Shown here: positions 19,686-31,397 of the stretch, one piece after another
Numbering within the stretch: position 1 is the stretch's first letter
How the letters are laid out: every line of letters starts with the position of its first letter
Assembly (NCBI RefSeq): GCF_024679245.1
Contig: NC_090179.1
Coordinates: 9,110,827-9,174,826, forward strand
Reading direction: 5' to 3'
Source: Pseudorasbora parva
Taxonomy: Eukaryota; Chordata; Actinopteri; Cypriniformes; Gobionidae
DNA: 64,000 nucleotides
Program-made: the position numbers and the translations under genes
The notes under the pieces: model-generated
What the model saw: the letters and a program-made list of their open reading frames with translations, nothing else
What the model was told of the DNA's origin: nothing
Databases searched by the model: none

Positions 19686-22326
19686 AGCGTGCCCCGTCCC
19701 TGAGAAAGAAGGTTCTTCCTCAGGGGAATCGGCCAAGGAGGGGCTGTCGCGAGGAGTGTGAGTTCCGGGAACCAGGTCCGGTTGGGCCAATACGGCGCAA
19801 CTAACAAGACCTGCTCCTCGTCCTCCCTGACCTTGCACAGAGTCTGTGCAAGAAGGCTCACTGGGGGAAACGCATACTTGCGTAGGTCCCGGGGCCAGCT
19901 GTGCGCCAGTGCATCTGTGCCGAGGGTACCCCCGGTCAGGGAATAGTACCACTGGCAATGGGTCGAGTCCGGAGAGGCAAACAGGTCGACCTGTGCGGCT
20001 CCGAACTGGTCCCATATCAGCTGGACCGCCTGGGGGTGGAGTCGCCACTCTCCCGGAGGTGTCGGCTGACGAGAGAGCTCGTCGGCTGTCTGGTTCAGCA
20101 CACCAGGGACATGAATGGCCCGAAGCGACCTCAGCTGCTTCTGACTCCACAGGAGGAGGTGGCGGGCGAGTTGGAGCAAACGACGGGAGCGTAGACCACC
20201 CTGACGGTTGATGTACGCAACGGCCGTGGTGCTGTCCGTACGGACCAGTACATGCTTGCCACGCAGCGGCCCCTTGAGGCGGCGGAGTGCCAAGTGTACT
20301 GCCAGTAACTCGAGGCAATTGATATGCCAATGCAATTGCGGCCCGTCCACAGACCAGCAACTGCATGCCCGTTGTACGTGGCCCCCCAGCCGGTGGCGGA
20401 GGCATCCGTGAATAGCACAGTATGCCTGGACACTTGTTCTAGGGGCACCCCGGCCCGGAGAAACGAAGTGTTGGACCACGGGCTGAAGGTTTGGCGGTAG
20501 TAAGGAGTCACTGGGACCCAGTACTGACCGCTCTGCCACGCCCACCTCGGGACTCAGCCATTGAGCCAGTGTTGAAGCGGTCACATATGAAGCAATCCGA
20601 GCGGCGTGACCTCGGCTGCAGATACCATATGCCCCAGGAGCCTCTGAAAGAATTTCAGTGGGACCGCTGTCCTGCTCTTGAACATATTCAAGCAGTTCAA
20701 CACCGACTGGACTCGCTCCTCGGTGAGGCGCGCCGTCCGGTTGACCGAGTCCAGCTCCATACCGAGATAAGAGATCCTCTGTGTGGGACAGAGTTTGCTC
20801 TTCTCTCGGTTGACCCGAAGGCCCAACTGGCTGAGGTGACTGAGCACCAGGTCCCTGTGTTCGCACAACTGGTCCTTCGACTGGGCTAGGATCAGCCAAT
20901 CGTCGAGGTAGTTGAGAATCCGAACGCCGCGTTCTCTGAGCGGAACAATGGCTGCCTCCGCGACCTTCGTAAAGACGCGGGGCGACAGGGACAGCCCGAA
21001 GGGCAGGACCTTGTACTGATATGCTTTCCCCTCGAACGCAAAGCGTAGGAACGGTCTGTGTCGAGGGAGAATAGACACATGGAAGTACGCGTCCTTCAGG
21101 TCGATCGCTGCAAACCAATCCTGGGGACGGATGCATTGGAAAATGCGTTTCTGCGTCAACATCCTGAACGGGAGCTTGTGCAGGGCCCGATTCAGAACTC
21201 GCAGGTCCAGGATTGGTCGTAACCCACCCCCTTTCTTGGGCACAATGAAGTAGGGGCTGTAGAACCCCGTCTTCATATCGGCTGGAGGAACCGGCTCGAT
21301 CGCGTCCTTCGCCAGTAGGACCTCGATCTCTGACCTCAAGACCTGAGCATCGCTGCTTCGCACGGAGGTGAAGAGGATGCCCTTGTACTTGGGCGGCCGC
21401 CGCGCAAACTGAATCGCGTAGCCGAGGCTGATGGTACGGATGAGCCAGCGAGACGGCCTGGGGAGACCTAGCCAGGCCCCCAGAGACCGTACAAGCGGGA
21501 CCAACGGCACCACAGACGTGCCCGGGGTGGGGCAGCGAAGCGGAGTACTCTGGCCCGACTCGGGAGGCCCGGAAGCGGCCCGTAGTGTTGCCTGAGCACT
21601 CCTGGTTTGGACAGAGAGTGGGTGAGAAGGTCCGGAGGTGTCCTCGGAGCCCACTCTGCTGCCCACTGCCCGGAGGCAGGGAAGTGAAGCACTCAGCCCC
21701 GACCCGGAAGGCCCGTGGGCGGCCCGGAGTGTTGACTGAGTGCTCACGAGAGAGGCAGTGCGTGGGTGAGAAGGCCCGGGGGCGTCCTCGAGGCCCACAC
21801 AGCTGCCCCCTGGCGACGGGAGGGTAGGAAAGGAGTGACAAGGCCCGTGGGCGTCGCACACTGCCAACCTGACCCTCTTGGGGCCCAGAGAGAGAGGAAA
21901 TTGCTCTTTTGGTGAAAATTTGGGTACCGCTGGACTCCGGAGAGCCAGCGGCAGAGATGTAGTGACCAGTGGTGCCCCCCCGGTCCTCCTCCGGGGGGGG
22001 GGGGATGCGGACATCATCTCCCTCAGAGCAGCTCCTTTTCTCCCTGGGCTGCCCGTCTCAGGGCCGCTTCCCCTTACGTTTGCCGGCAGGTTTCGCGGGC
22101 CCTTGGACGGGTTGGGCGGCCCCCTTGCGTCCGGCACCCTGCTTCGCGGGTGGAGGCTGCTGCTTGGGCTTGGCAGGGGCGGAGGCGGACGCCGGGGGAC
22201 GCCCTCGGCGACGAGCAGACTGGGGGGCTGCCCCGGGCGGCTGGGTGGAGGCAGCAGCGGGCCGCCGGGGCAGGATATTCTTGATGGCCTCCGTCTGCTT
22301 CTTGGCCACCGAGAACTGCTGGGCAA
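19619..22326 (-). pseudogene. DIRS copy 1 RT/RNase H (one stop, one frameshift)
   Basis: The frame overlaps the gag end by ~270 bp; a plausible start is one of the Mets near 22017. The N-terminal linker is Pro/Ser/Gly-rich with two ~48-residue repeats (GPSHP, TLRAAxGP). RT follows: FTSVRSSDAQVLRSEIEVLL, PYFIVPKKGGGLRPILDLR, DWFAAIDLKDAYFHV, LPFGLSLSPRVF, catalytic NYLDDWLIL (20899-20910) and ISYLGMELD. A TGA at 20583-20581 stands where copy 2 has AGA. The same frame continues into RNase H (LFTDASATGWGA) until a 1-nt loss near 20341 shifts it; RNase H continues (HWHINCLELLAVHLAL, VRTDSTTAVAYINRQGG, NQTADELSRQ). A post-RNase H domain (VDLFAS, VAPYWPNRTW), in DIRS elements compared to a Dam-like methyltransferase, ends at 19619. 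Function: copying the RNA and removing the template. Confidence 0.88.
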
Positions 22327-23557
22327 AGTCCTCGATGGCGTCGCCGAAGAGGCCGGCCTGACAGACAGGGGCGTTCAAATACCGAACCTTGTCCGAGTCA
22401 CGCATGTCTGTCAGGTTCAGCCACAGGTGGCGTTCCTGGACCACCAAAGTGGACATTGCCCGACCCAGGGAGCGTGCCGTGACTTTCGTCGCCCGGAGGG
22501 CGAGGTCCGTCGCGGCACGCAGTTCCTGCATAACTGCCTGGTCGGAACCACCCTCGTGCAGTTCCATGAGCGCTTTGGCCTGGTGGACCTGCAGGAGCGC
22601 CATGGCGTGCAAAGCTGATGCAGCTTCTCCGCAGGCTGAGTAAGCCTTGCCCGTCAAGCCGGACGAGAACTTACACGCCCGGGAGGGGAGACACGGGGCG
22701 TGCCTCCAGTCCGCAGCGGTCTTAGGACACAGATGCATCGCAACCGACCGCTCGACTGGAGGGATCCCCTCGTAGCCCTTAGCTGCACCACCATCGAGAG
22801 TGGTGAGGATGGAGGAGTCAGTCGATCGCTGGCGAGCGCTATACGGCGCCACCCACGACTTTGTGAGCTCCTGATGCACTTCCGGAAAGAATGGCACCGG
22901 GGCGGGACGCTGAGAACCAGCGCGACCCGTCCCGAGAAACCAATCGTCCAGCCGCGAAGGTTCGGGACGTGGTGGAGGGTTCCACTCAAGCCCGACACTT
23001 GCGGCGGCCCGGGCAAGCATAGCCGTAAGTTCCGGGTCAGACTCGGGCAACGCTGTCACACCCGAAGGGGGCAACGCAGCCGAGTCTTCATCCTCGGAAC
23101 CCATTAGCTCATCCCCCGATGCAGCAACCGACATCTGGTCCTCCGCCGGAGCCCCAAAAGAGACGACTGGCGCTCCACGTGGGAGGTCAGCGCTCCCTTC
23201 CGGAAGCTCCACCGGTACAGTGGAGGGGGGAGGGGCCCGAGGAGCCGTGAGACCCGTCGGGTTTACCCTGACCGACACCCTCAGGTCCCCACCAAGGTCA
23301 TCAGCCAAAGTAGTAGCCCTCTGCTTTGCAGCTGGAGGACCACTAGATCGGGGGATGGACGATGGCGTTCCACCTCTTCTGAGGTACTGGAGACGGGACC
23401 GCAACACTGCAATGGACATATTCCCGCAATGGGAACATGTCTCATCCACGAACGCAGCCTCAGCGTGCTGTGCGCCCAGACACGAGAGACAACGAACGTG
23501 TCCGTCAAGCGGAGACAGAAATCGACCGCACCCAGAAACACACGGCTTGAATGACAT
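22058..23557 (-). CDS. DIRS copy 1 gag-like protein, 499 aa
   Basis: The first gene of the element, start codon 23557, uninterrupted to 22058. The N-terminus has a cysteine/histidine cluster (CVSGCGRF, HVRCLSC, TCSHCG) that could bind zinc and nucleic acid. The middle is acidic (DELMGSEDEDS), then a helical section (AKALMELHEGGSDQAVMQEL, ARSLGRAMSTLVVQERHLWL, PVCQAGLFGDAIEDFAQQF). The C-terminus is proline- and lysine-rich (KPAGKRKGKRP). This layout is usual for DIRS ORF1, thought to act as the structural, RNA-packaging protein. The copy 2 homologue is split by a ~10-nt deletion. Start supported by conservation of the leader and N-terminus between copies. Confidence 0.88.
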   Translation of the reverse strand: MSFKPCVSGCGRFLSPLDGHVRCLSCLGAQHAEAAFVDETCSHCGNMSIAVLRSRLQYLRRGGTPSSIPRSSGPPAAKQRATTLADDLGGDLRVSVRVNPTGLTAPRAPPPSTVPVELPEGSADLPRGAPVVSFGAPAEDQMSVAASGDELMGSEDEDSAALPPSGVTALPESDPELTAMLARAAASVGLEWNPPPRPEPSRLDDWFLGTGRAGSQRPAPVPFFPEVHQELTKSWVAPYSARQRSTDSSILTTLDGGAAKGYEGIPPVERSVAMHLCPKTAADWRHAPCLPSRACKFSSGLTGKAYSACGEAASALHAMALLQVHQAKALMELHEGGSDQAVMQELRAATDLALRATKVTARSLGRAMSTLVVQERHLWLNLTDMRDSDKVRYLNAPVCQAGLFGDAIEDFAQQFSVAKKQTEAIKNILPRRPAAASTQPPGAAPQSARRRGRPPASASAPAKPKQQPPPAKQGAGRKGAAQPVQGPAKPAGKRKGKRP

Positions 23558-23906
23558 CTTGAAAAAGACGCAGGGTCAAACCGTGTTGCTCTTTTGTGAA
23601 ATGGAAGTCGCTCTTTTAGTGTGCTGAAGCACTCAGGGAGATGACCGCGGCTCCACACAGTTCGATCTGCAAGCCTGTGTGAGCTCTCAGTGATGTTTTT
23701 GTGTGTGTAATGTATACGCCCAGCGAACCAACTCTTATAAGGAAACGCTCAGCGAACCAACAAGCTCTTTATCACTGAAGGACGGTCTCTCGCTGACACG
23801 CCGTATCACCCGCACTGGCAGACTCTCTTTCACAGGAATTTTTTGACTCGTAGTCAGAAAGCTCTTCGTAGAAACAGCAAATGAAACTGTTCGGCTCCGA
23901 AGTAGA

Positions 23907-24071
23907 AAGCGCTGATCTATCATTCCACTTCCTGTTTTATACCCGCGCTGCGGGGCGGAGCGTGGAATGCGTGATCGCATGCCAAATTTCATTGGCTCGT
24001 TGTTAGATGCTCGAAGTAGGATTGGTCTCTAAAGTAAGATCCCATTCGTCGGTTCAGTTCTGACGTACGTC
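23907..24071 (-). repeat. DIRS copy 1 inverted terminal repeat (element left end) with promoter
   Basis: Reverse complement of 17632-17796. On the minus strand it contains the Sp1-like CTCCGCCCCGC and TATAAAA (23941-23935), about 380 bp before the gag ATG, so it is the likely sense promoter. The outer 24 bp (24072-24095) are specific to this end. Confidence 0.85.
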
Positions 24072-24095
24072 GAACGTGACCGACTGAAAGGGAAC

Positions 24096-25590
24096 TTGCT
24101 GTGCATTGAAGAGATGGTGCTTTTGCAATGCATTGCATAAATTAACTCGTTGTGCACTGAAGATAGCGCTTTTGTATTGCATTGCATACGAAATAACTTG
24201 TGCACTGGGGAGATTAATTCTTTTGCATTGCATTGAACTCTTCATGCATTGACGATATTAGCGCTTTTGCATTGCATTGCATACGAAAAAACGTGCACTG
24301 AGGAGATTAGTGCTTTTGCATTGCATTGTATACAAAAAAACTTGCTGTGCATTGAAGAGATAGTGCTTTTGCATCATAGAAAAAAGCTCGTGCAATGACG
24401 CGATTAATAATTTTACATTGCATTGCATACGAAAAAACTTGCGCAACGAGGAGATTAAAGCGTTTGCATTGAGCTCGTCATGCATTGAAGATATTAGCGC
24501 TTTTGCATTGCATTGAACTCTTTGTTGCGCATTGAAGAAATAAGTGATTTTGCATTACATTGCATAAAGAACTCGTGCATTAAAAAGGTTATTGCTTTTG
24601 CATTGGATTGCATTGCATTGCATAACGAAAAACTCGTGCATTGAAGATTTTGCATGCATGCATACAAAACTATTTGTGCATTGAATGAATTGGGTTTTGC
24701 ATTGCATTGCTTAAAGACCTCGTTGTGCAGAAAGAGATTAGTGCTTTTGCAATGAAATGCATATAAAAACTCGTTGCGCATTGAAGAAATGTGCTTTTGC
24801 ATCATAGAAAAAAAGCTTGTGCAATGACGCGATTAATAATTTTACATCGCATTGCATACGAAAAAACTTGTGTAATGAGGAGATTAAAGCGTTTGCATTG
24901 AGCTCGTCATGCATTGAAGATATTAGCGCTTTTTTCCATTGCATTGAACTCTTTGTTGCGCATTGAAGAAATAAGTGATTTTGCATTACATTGCATAAAG
25001 AACTCGTGCATTAAAAAGGTTATTGCTTTTGCTTTGGATTGCATTGCATTGCATAACGAAAAACTCGTGCATTTAAGATTTTGCATGCATGCATACAAAA
25101 ACTATTTGTGCATTGAATAAATGTGCTTTTGCATTGCTATGAATTGCATAAAGAACTCGTTGTGCAAAAAAAGAGATTAGTGCTTTTGCTTTGCATTGCA
25201 TATAAGAACTAGTTGCGCATTGAAGGTGTTAGCGCTTTTGCCTTGTATTGCATTTAAGAATTCAGGGTGCAATGAAAAGATTAGTGTTTTTGCATTCCAT
25301 ACGAAAAAAACTTGTGTATTGAAGATTTTGCATTGCATTGCATATAAGATCTTACTGTGCATTAAAGAGATAAGTGCATTGATAGAGAGTTGTGCATTGA
25401 AGATATTTTGCATTGTCATGCAAAACTCGTCATGCATTGAAGATGGTTATTCTCTGTGCAATGACGAGTTTAGTGCGTTTGCCAACTTGCATTGACTCTT
25501 TTTTACATTGAAGAGATTAGAGGGTTTTCAATACAAGAACTCGTGCTGCATTAAATAGATAAGTGCTTTTGAACTTAGTGCTGTTTAGAT
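24096..25590. repeat. Satellite B array, block 1b
   Basis: Continuation of block 1a after the DIRS insertion. It starts TTGCTGTGCATTG, the exact continuation of a B monomer. Local higher-order repetition is visible: a ~430-bp stretch with CATCATAGAAAAAAGCTCG near 24372 recurs near 24800. Monomers become irregular toward 25300-25590. All open frames here are satellite artefacts. Confidence 0.9.
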
Positions 25591-26150
25591 TTTAGCACTA
25601 ATCTAGTTAAATGGAGGTTTCCCATTACTAACCAGGAGTCCATGAGACCCTGCTGAACTTCATGGAATCAATGAGCTCGACTTATCTATAAATATTAAAA
25701 GATTCATACTGATGTTTCATTAGTCATTCAAGGAAGATCTGTTGAAGTTATTTTTGGCCAACGAGTGTTTGAACTTTATGTGTAAATATAGACTTAAAGA
25801 CTTTATGGTGTTAAATCAGAAGATCAAATTAACTTTATCACGAAAAAAAAAAAAAATTGAACTTGAAATTACTAAAAAAAACGGATAGATACATTCTGAT
25901 GTTTATCAAAAGTTCAAATATTTTTTTTAACACAGGTTTTTTTTCTTCAAAGTTTAAAGTGGAACTTTCTATGCATACTAATAGGTTCCTTCTATTAGCT
26001 GTTTCATCTTTACTTCAAGTATGAGTTTTTGAATATATTTTTGGGCAAAGATTTTAAATTAAATTTAAATTCATATGCATAGGTTTTCTGAAGTTTTATC
26101 AGAAGTTCAAAAATGATTTTTTTGAACATTTTTTCTGAACCTTGATCCCA
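25591..26150. repeat. B-to-A junction R and diverged satellite A, copy 1
   Basis: A ~200-bp linker, partly unique, with TTTAGATTTTAGCACTAATC, CCATGAGACCCTGCTGAAC and GGAATCAATGAGCTCGACTT. Badly decayed A monomers follow (to about 26150), still recognisable by ACTTTCTATGCAT and GAACTTATTTTTGG. The same linker recurs at 46636-46858. Confidence 0.75.
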
Positions 26151-28149
26151 TGACCCTTTGAACTTATTTTTGGCCAAAGAGTCTTTGAACTTGAACCTTC
26201 TTGACAGACTTATGACTTTCTGTTGTTTCTTCAGTAGGTCAAGGGTGAGATTTGTTTGATAAAAAAAAAGATTCTGACCCTGGATCCCATGAACTTGAAC
26301 TTTCTATGCATATAAATAGATTCCTTCTGATGCAGTGGTTCAAGGATGACCTTTTGAAATGTTTTGTGGCCAAATAGTCTTTGAACTTGAATATTCTACA
26401 CAGACTTTATGACTACCTGTTGTTTCATCAGTAGGTCAAGGAAGACATTTTTTTGGCAAAAAATAAATAAAAATCTGACGCTAGAGTCCATGAACTTGAA
26501 CTTTATATACATATAAATAGATTCCTTCTGATGTTTTATTAGCTCTTCAAGGATGACCCTTTGAACTTATTTTTGGCCAAAGAGTCTTTGAACTTAAACC
26601 TTCTTTAAAGACTAATGACTTTCTGTTGTTTCTTCAATAGATCAAGGATAAGATTTTTTTGACAAAAAAAAAAGATTCTGACCCTGGATCCCATGAACTT
26701 GAACTTTCTATGCATATAAATAGATTCCTTCTAATGCAGTGGTTCAATGATGACCTTTTGAAGTTATTTGTGGCCAAATACTCTTTGAGCTTGATGATTA
26801 AATACAGACTTTATGACTACATGTTGTATAATCAGTAGGTCAAGGAGGACATTTTTTGGCAAAAAAAAAAAATAAATAAATAAACTTCCGACGCTAGATT
26901 CCATGAACTTGAACTTTCTATACATATAAATAGATTTCTTATTATGTTTTATTAGTTCTTCAAGGATGACCCTTTGAACCTATTTTTGGCCAAAGAGTCT
27001 TTGAACTTGAATCTTCTTTACAGATTTATGACTTTCTGTTGTTTCTTCAGTAGATCAAGGATGAGATTTTTTTTGACAAAAAAAAAAAAAGATTCTGACC
27101 CTGGACCCCATGAACTTGAACTTTCTATGCATATAAATAGATTCCTTCTAATCAGTGGTTCAATGATGACCTTTTGAACTGATTTGTGGCCAAATAGTCT
27201 TTGAACTTGAATATTCTGCACAGACTTTATGACTACCTGTGGTTTCATCAGTAGGTCAAGGAAGACATTTTTTGACAAAAAAAAAAAAAAAAACTTCTAA
27301 CCCTAGATTCCATGAACTTGAATTTTCCACACATATAAATAGATTCCTTCTAATGTTTTAATAGCTCTTCAAGGATGACCCTTTGAACTTATTTTTGGCC
27401 AAAGAGTCTTTGAACTTGAACCTTCTTTACAGACTTATGACTTTCTGTTGTTTCTTCAGTAGATCAATGATGAGATTTTTTTGACAAAAAAAAAAAAAAA
27501 AGATTCTGACCCTGGATCCCATGAACTTGAACTTTTTTTGCATATAAATAGATTCCTTCTGATTCAGTGGTTCAGGGTTGAACTATTGAACCTATTTGTG
27601 GCCAAATAGTCTTTGAACTTGAACATTCTACACAGACTTTATCTGTGTCTTTATCTTTACCTGTTGTATCATCAGTAGGTCAAGGAAGACATTTTTTGGC
27701 AAAAAAAAAAAAAATAATAATAATAATTCTGATGCTAGATTCCATGAACTTGAACTTTCTATGCATATAAATAGATTCCTTCTGATGCAGTGGTTTCAAG
27801 GATGACCTTTTGAACTTAATTTTGCCCAAATAGTCTTTGAACTTGAACATTCCACACAGACTTTATGATTACCTGTTGTTTCATCAGTAGTTAAGGAAGA
27901 CATTTTTTGGCAAAAAAAAATCTGATGCTAGATTCCATGAACTTGAACTTTCATACATATGAATAGATTCCTTCTGATGTTTTAAAAGCTCTTCAAGGAT
28001 GACCCTTTGAACTTATTTTTGGCCAGATTCTTTGAACTTGAACCTTCTTTAAAGACTTCTGATATTCTGTTGTTTCTTCAGTATATCAAGGATGAGATTT
28101 TTTTGACAAAAACAAAGATTCTGATCCTGGATCCCATGAACTTGAACTA
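26151..28149. repeat. Satellite A array, block 2
   Basis: About ten monomers of 190-205 bp in the same orientation and with the same two flavours as block 1. A-tract length varies (8-17 A), some with AAAT insertions. Non-coding. Confidence 0.92.
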
Positions 28150-28240
28150 TATTCTGCTGAATTATCAGAAGAAGTCCCAACTGTAACTGTCTAAACATTC
28201 ATACATTCAGAAACACTAATCTCCTCATTGCACAAGTTTT
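28150..28240. repeat. A-to-B junction L, copy 2
   Basis: Near-identical to 16452-16540, including GAACTATATTCTGCTGAA and the CATTCATACATTCAGAAACA segment. Confidence 0.8.
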
Positions 28241-29058
28241 TTCGTATGCAATGCAAAAGCACTAATCGCGTCACTGCACAAGATTTTTCCTATGCGATGC
28301 AAATCAATGCAAAGCGCTAATATATTCATTGCGCAACGAGTTCTTATGTAATACATTAGCTAGAAAATGTTCCACTGAATATACTTCTTGAACCTTGTGT
28401 GGAATAGGATTTATTCAGAATCCACTTCAATGCTGTAGGTCGAATGTGGATTCCTGTAAATGCAATGTATATAATTAACTCGTTGTGCATTTAAGAGATT
28501 AGGGCTTTTGCATTGCATTGCATTGCATTGCATACGAAACAAACTTGTGCACTGGGGAGATAAGTGCTTTTGCATTGCATTGAACTCTTCGTGCATTGAA
28601 GATATTAGCGCTTGTGCATTGCATGCCATACAAAAAACTTGCTGTGCATTGAAGAGATAGTGCTTTTGCATTGCATTGCATAAAATAACTCGTTGTGCAT
28701 TGAAGATATCGCTTTCATATTGAATTGCATACGGAAAAAATTGTGCAATGGAGGGATTCGTGCTTTTGCATTGCAGTGAACTCGTCCATGCATTGAAGAC
28801 ATTAGCGCTTTTGCATTACATAGCATACGAAAAAACTTGTGCACTGAGGAGAATAGTGCTTTTGCATTGCATTGTATAAAATAACTCGTTGTGCTTGAAG
28901 ACAGCGCTTTTGCATTACATTTCATACGAAAAACTTGTGCACTGGGAGATTAATGCTTTTGCATTGCATTGAACTCGTCCTGCATTGACGATATTAGCGC
29001 TTTTGCATTGCATAAGAAAAAACTTGTGCACTGAGGCGATTAGTGCCTTTGCAAAAAA
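28241..29058. repeat. Satellite B array, block 2 (short)
   Basis: The same start as block 1a, including the diverged leader and unique AATCCAC/GTGGATT segment. After ~800 bp it breaks off in the middle of a monomer (TTGCTGTG at about 29060) and passes directly into satellite A without junction R. Confidence 0.88.
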
Positions 29059-31373
29059 CTTGCTGTGTTGGATTCCTTCTATTGCAGTGGTTCAAGGATG
29101 ACCTTTTGAACTTATTTGTGCCCAAATACTCTTTAAACTTGAACATTCTATAAAGACTTTATGACTACCTGTGGTTTCATCAGTAGGTCAAGGAAGACAT
29201 TTTTTTGACAAAAAAAAAAAAAAAAAAAATCCCACCCTAGATTCCATGAACTTGAACTTTCTATGCATATAAATAAATTTATTCTGATGTTTTATTAGTT
29301 CTTCAAGGATGACCTTTTGAACATATTTTTTGGCAAGATTCTTTGAACTTGAACCTTCTTTAAAGACTTCTGACATTCTGTTGTTTCTTCAGTAGATCAA
29401 GGATGAGATTTTTTTGACAAAAAAAAAGATTCTGACCCTGAATCCCATGAACTTGAACTTTCTATACATATAAATAGATTCATTCTGATGCAGTGGTTCA
29501 AGGATGACCTTTTGAACTTATTTGTGCCCAAATAGTCTTTGAACTTGAATATTCTACACAGACTTTATGACTTTCTGTTGTTTCTTCCATATATCAAGGA
29601 TGAGATTTTTTTGACAAAAAAAAAAATCTGACCCTGGATCCCATGAACTTGAAGTTTCTATGCATATAAAAAGATTCCTTCAATGCAGTGGTTCAAGGAT
29701 GACCTTTTGAACTTATTTGTGCCGAAATACTCTTTAAACTTGAACATTCTATAAAGACTTTATGACTACCTGTGGTTTCATCAGTAGGTCAAGGAAGACA
29801 TTTTTTGACAAAAAAATAAATAAAAAATCTGACCCTAGATTCCATGAACTTGAACTTTCTATGCATATAAATAGATTCCTTCTGATGCAGTGGTACAGGG
29901 ATGATCTATTGAACCTATTTGTGGCCAAATAGTCTTTGAAATTGAACATTCCACACAGACTTTATGATTACCTGTTGTTTCATCAGTTGGTCAAGGAAGA
30001 CATATTTTGGCAAAAAAATAAATCTGACCCTGGATCCCATGAACTTTAACTTTCTATGCATATAAATAGATTCCTTCTGATGCAGTGGTTCAGGGATGAC
30101 CTATTGAACCTAGTTGTGGCCAAATAGTCTTTGAACTTGAACATTCCACACAGACTTTATGACTTTCTGTTGTTTCTTCAGTATATCAAGGATGAGATTT
30201 TTTTGACAAAAAAAAAAAAAGATTCTGACCCTGGATCCCATGAACTTGAAGATTCTATGCACATAAAAAGATTCCTTCAATGCGATGGTTCGAGGATGAC
30301 CTTTTGAACTTATTTGTGCCGAAATACTCTTTAAACCTAAACATTCTATAGACTTTATGACTGCCTGTGGTTTCATCAGTAGGTCAAGGAAGACATTTTT
30401 TGACAAAAAAATAAATAAAAATCTGACCATAGATTCCATGAACTTGAACTTTCTATGCATATAAATAGATTCCTTCTGATGCAGTGGTTCAGGGATGACC
30501 TATTGAACCTATTTGTGGCCAAATAGTCTTTGAAATTGAACAATTCCACACAGACTTTATGATTACCTGTTGTTTCATCAGTTGGTCAAGGAAGACATAT
30601 TTTGGCAAAAATAAAAAAAAATAAAAACATTCTCACCCTAGATTCCATGAACTTGAACGTTCTATGCATATAAATAGATTTATTCTGATGTTTTATTAGT
30701 TCTTGAAGGATGACCTTTTGAACTTATTTTTGGCAAGATTCTTTGAACTTGAACCTTCTTTAAAGACTTCTGACATTCTGTTGTTTCTTCAGTAGATCAA
30801 GGATGAGATTTTTTTGACCAAAAAAAAAGATTCTGACCCTGGATCCCATGAACTTGAACTTTCTATACATATAAATAGATTACTTCTGATGCAGTGGTTC
30901 AAGGATGACCTTTTGAACTTATTTGTGCCCAAATAGTCTTTGAACTTGAATATTCTACACAGACTTTATGACTTTCTGTTGTATCTTCAGTATATCAAGG
31001 ATGAGATTTTTTTGACAAAAAAAAAATCTGACCCGAGATTCCATGAACTTGAACTTTCTATGCATATAAATAGATTCCTTCTGATGCAGTGGTTCAATGA
31101 TGACCTTTTGAACCTATTTGTGCCCAAATACTCTTTGAACTTGAACATTCTATAAAGACTTTATGACTACCTGTGGTTTCATCAGTAGGTCAGGGAAGAC
31201 ATTTTTTGACAAAAAAAAAAAAAATTCTGACCCTGGATCCCATGAATTTAAATTTCCATGCATATAAATAGATTCCTTCCGATGCATTGGTTCAGGGATT
31301 ACCTATTGAACCTATTTGTGGCCAAATAGTCTTTGAACTTGAACATTATACACAGACTTTATGTCTACCTGTG
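29059..31373. repeat. Satellite A array, block 3a
   Basis: About twelve monomers. Several (29560-30700) resemble those of the big array at 47.6-48.2 kb, including the AAGTTTCTATGCATATAAAA variant. Interrupted at 31374 by DIRS copy 2; the array resumes at 37804 in phase. Confidence 0.92.
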
Positions 31374-31397
31374 GTTCCCTTTCAGTCGGTCACGTTC

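Larger units (their letters stand above)
17583..24095 (-). mobile_element. DIRS retrotransposon, copy 1 (6.5 kb, nearly intact)
   Basis: Read on the minus strand: left end (24095), inverted terminal repeat with TATA, gag, RT/RNase H, tyrosine recombinase, ~640-bp 3' region, internal complementary region, inverted terminal repeat, right end (17583). This is the DIRS1 plan: no long terminal direct repeats, no integrase and no target duplication beyond 3 bp. AAC lies at each outer boundary on the plus strand (17583-17585, 24093-24095). Joining the flanks with a single AAC restores an ordinary satellite B monomer. Gag and recombinase frames are open; RT/RNase H has one nonsense codon and one frameshift. 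GC-rich against AT-rich flanks, so the borders are sharp. Confidence 0.95.

Noticed and set aside
19619..21859. A single 746-codon frame in DIRS copy 1 as one protein
   Set aside because: Only its C-terminal part (from about 20340) is RNase H and the post-RNase H domain; the N-terminal part is an out-of-frame reading of the RT region, whose true frame is 22326-20581.
17583..24095. LTR retrotransposon or endogenous retrovirus
   Set aside because: No direct long terminal repeats, no protease, no DDE integrase and no envelope; the terminal repeats are inverted and a tyrosine recombinase is present.
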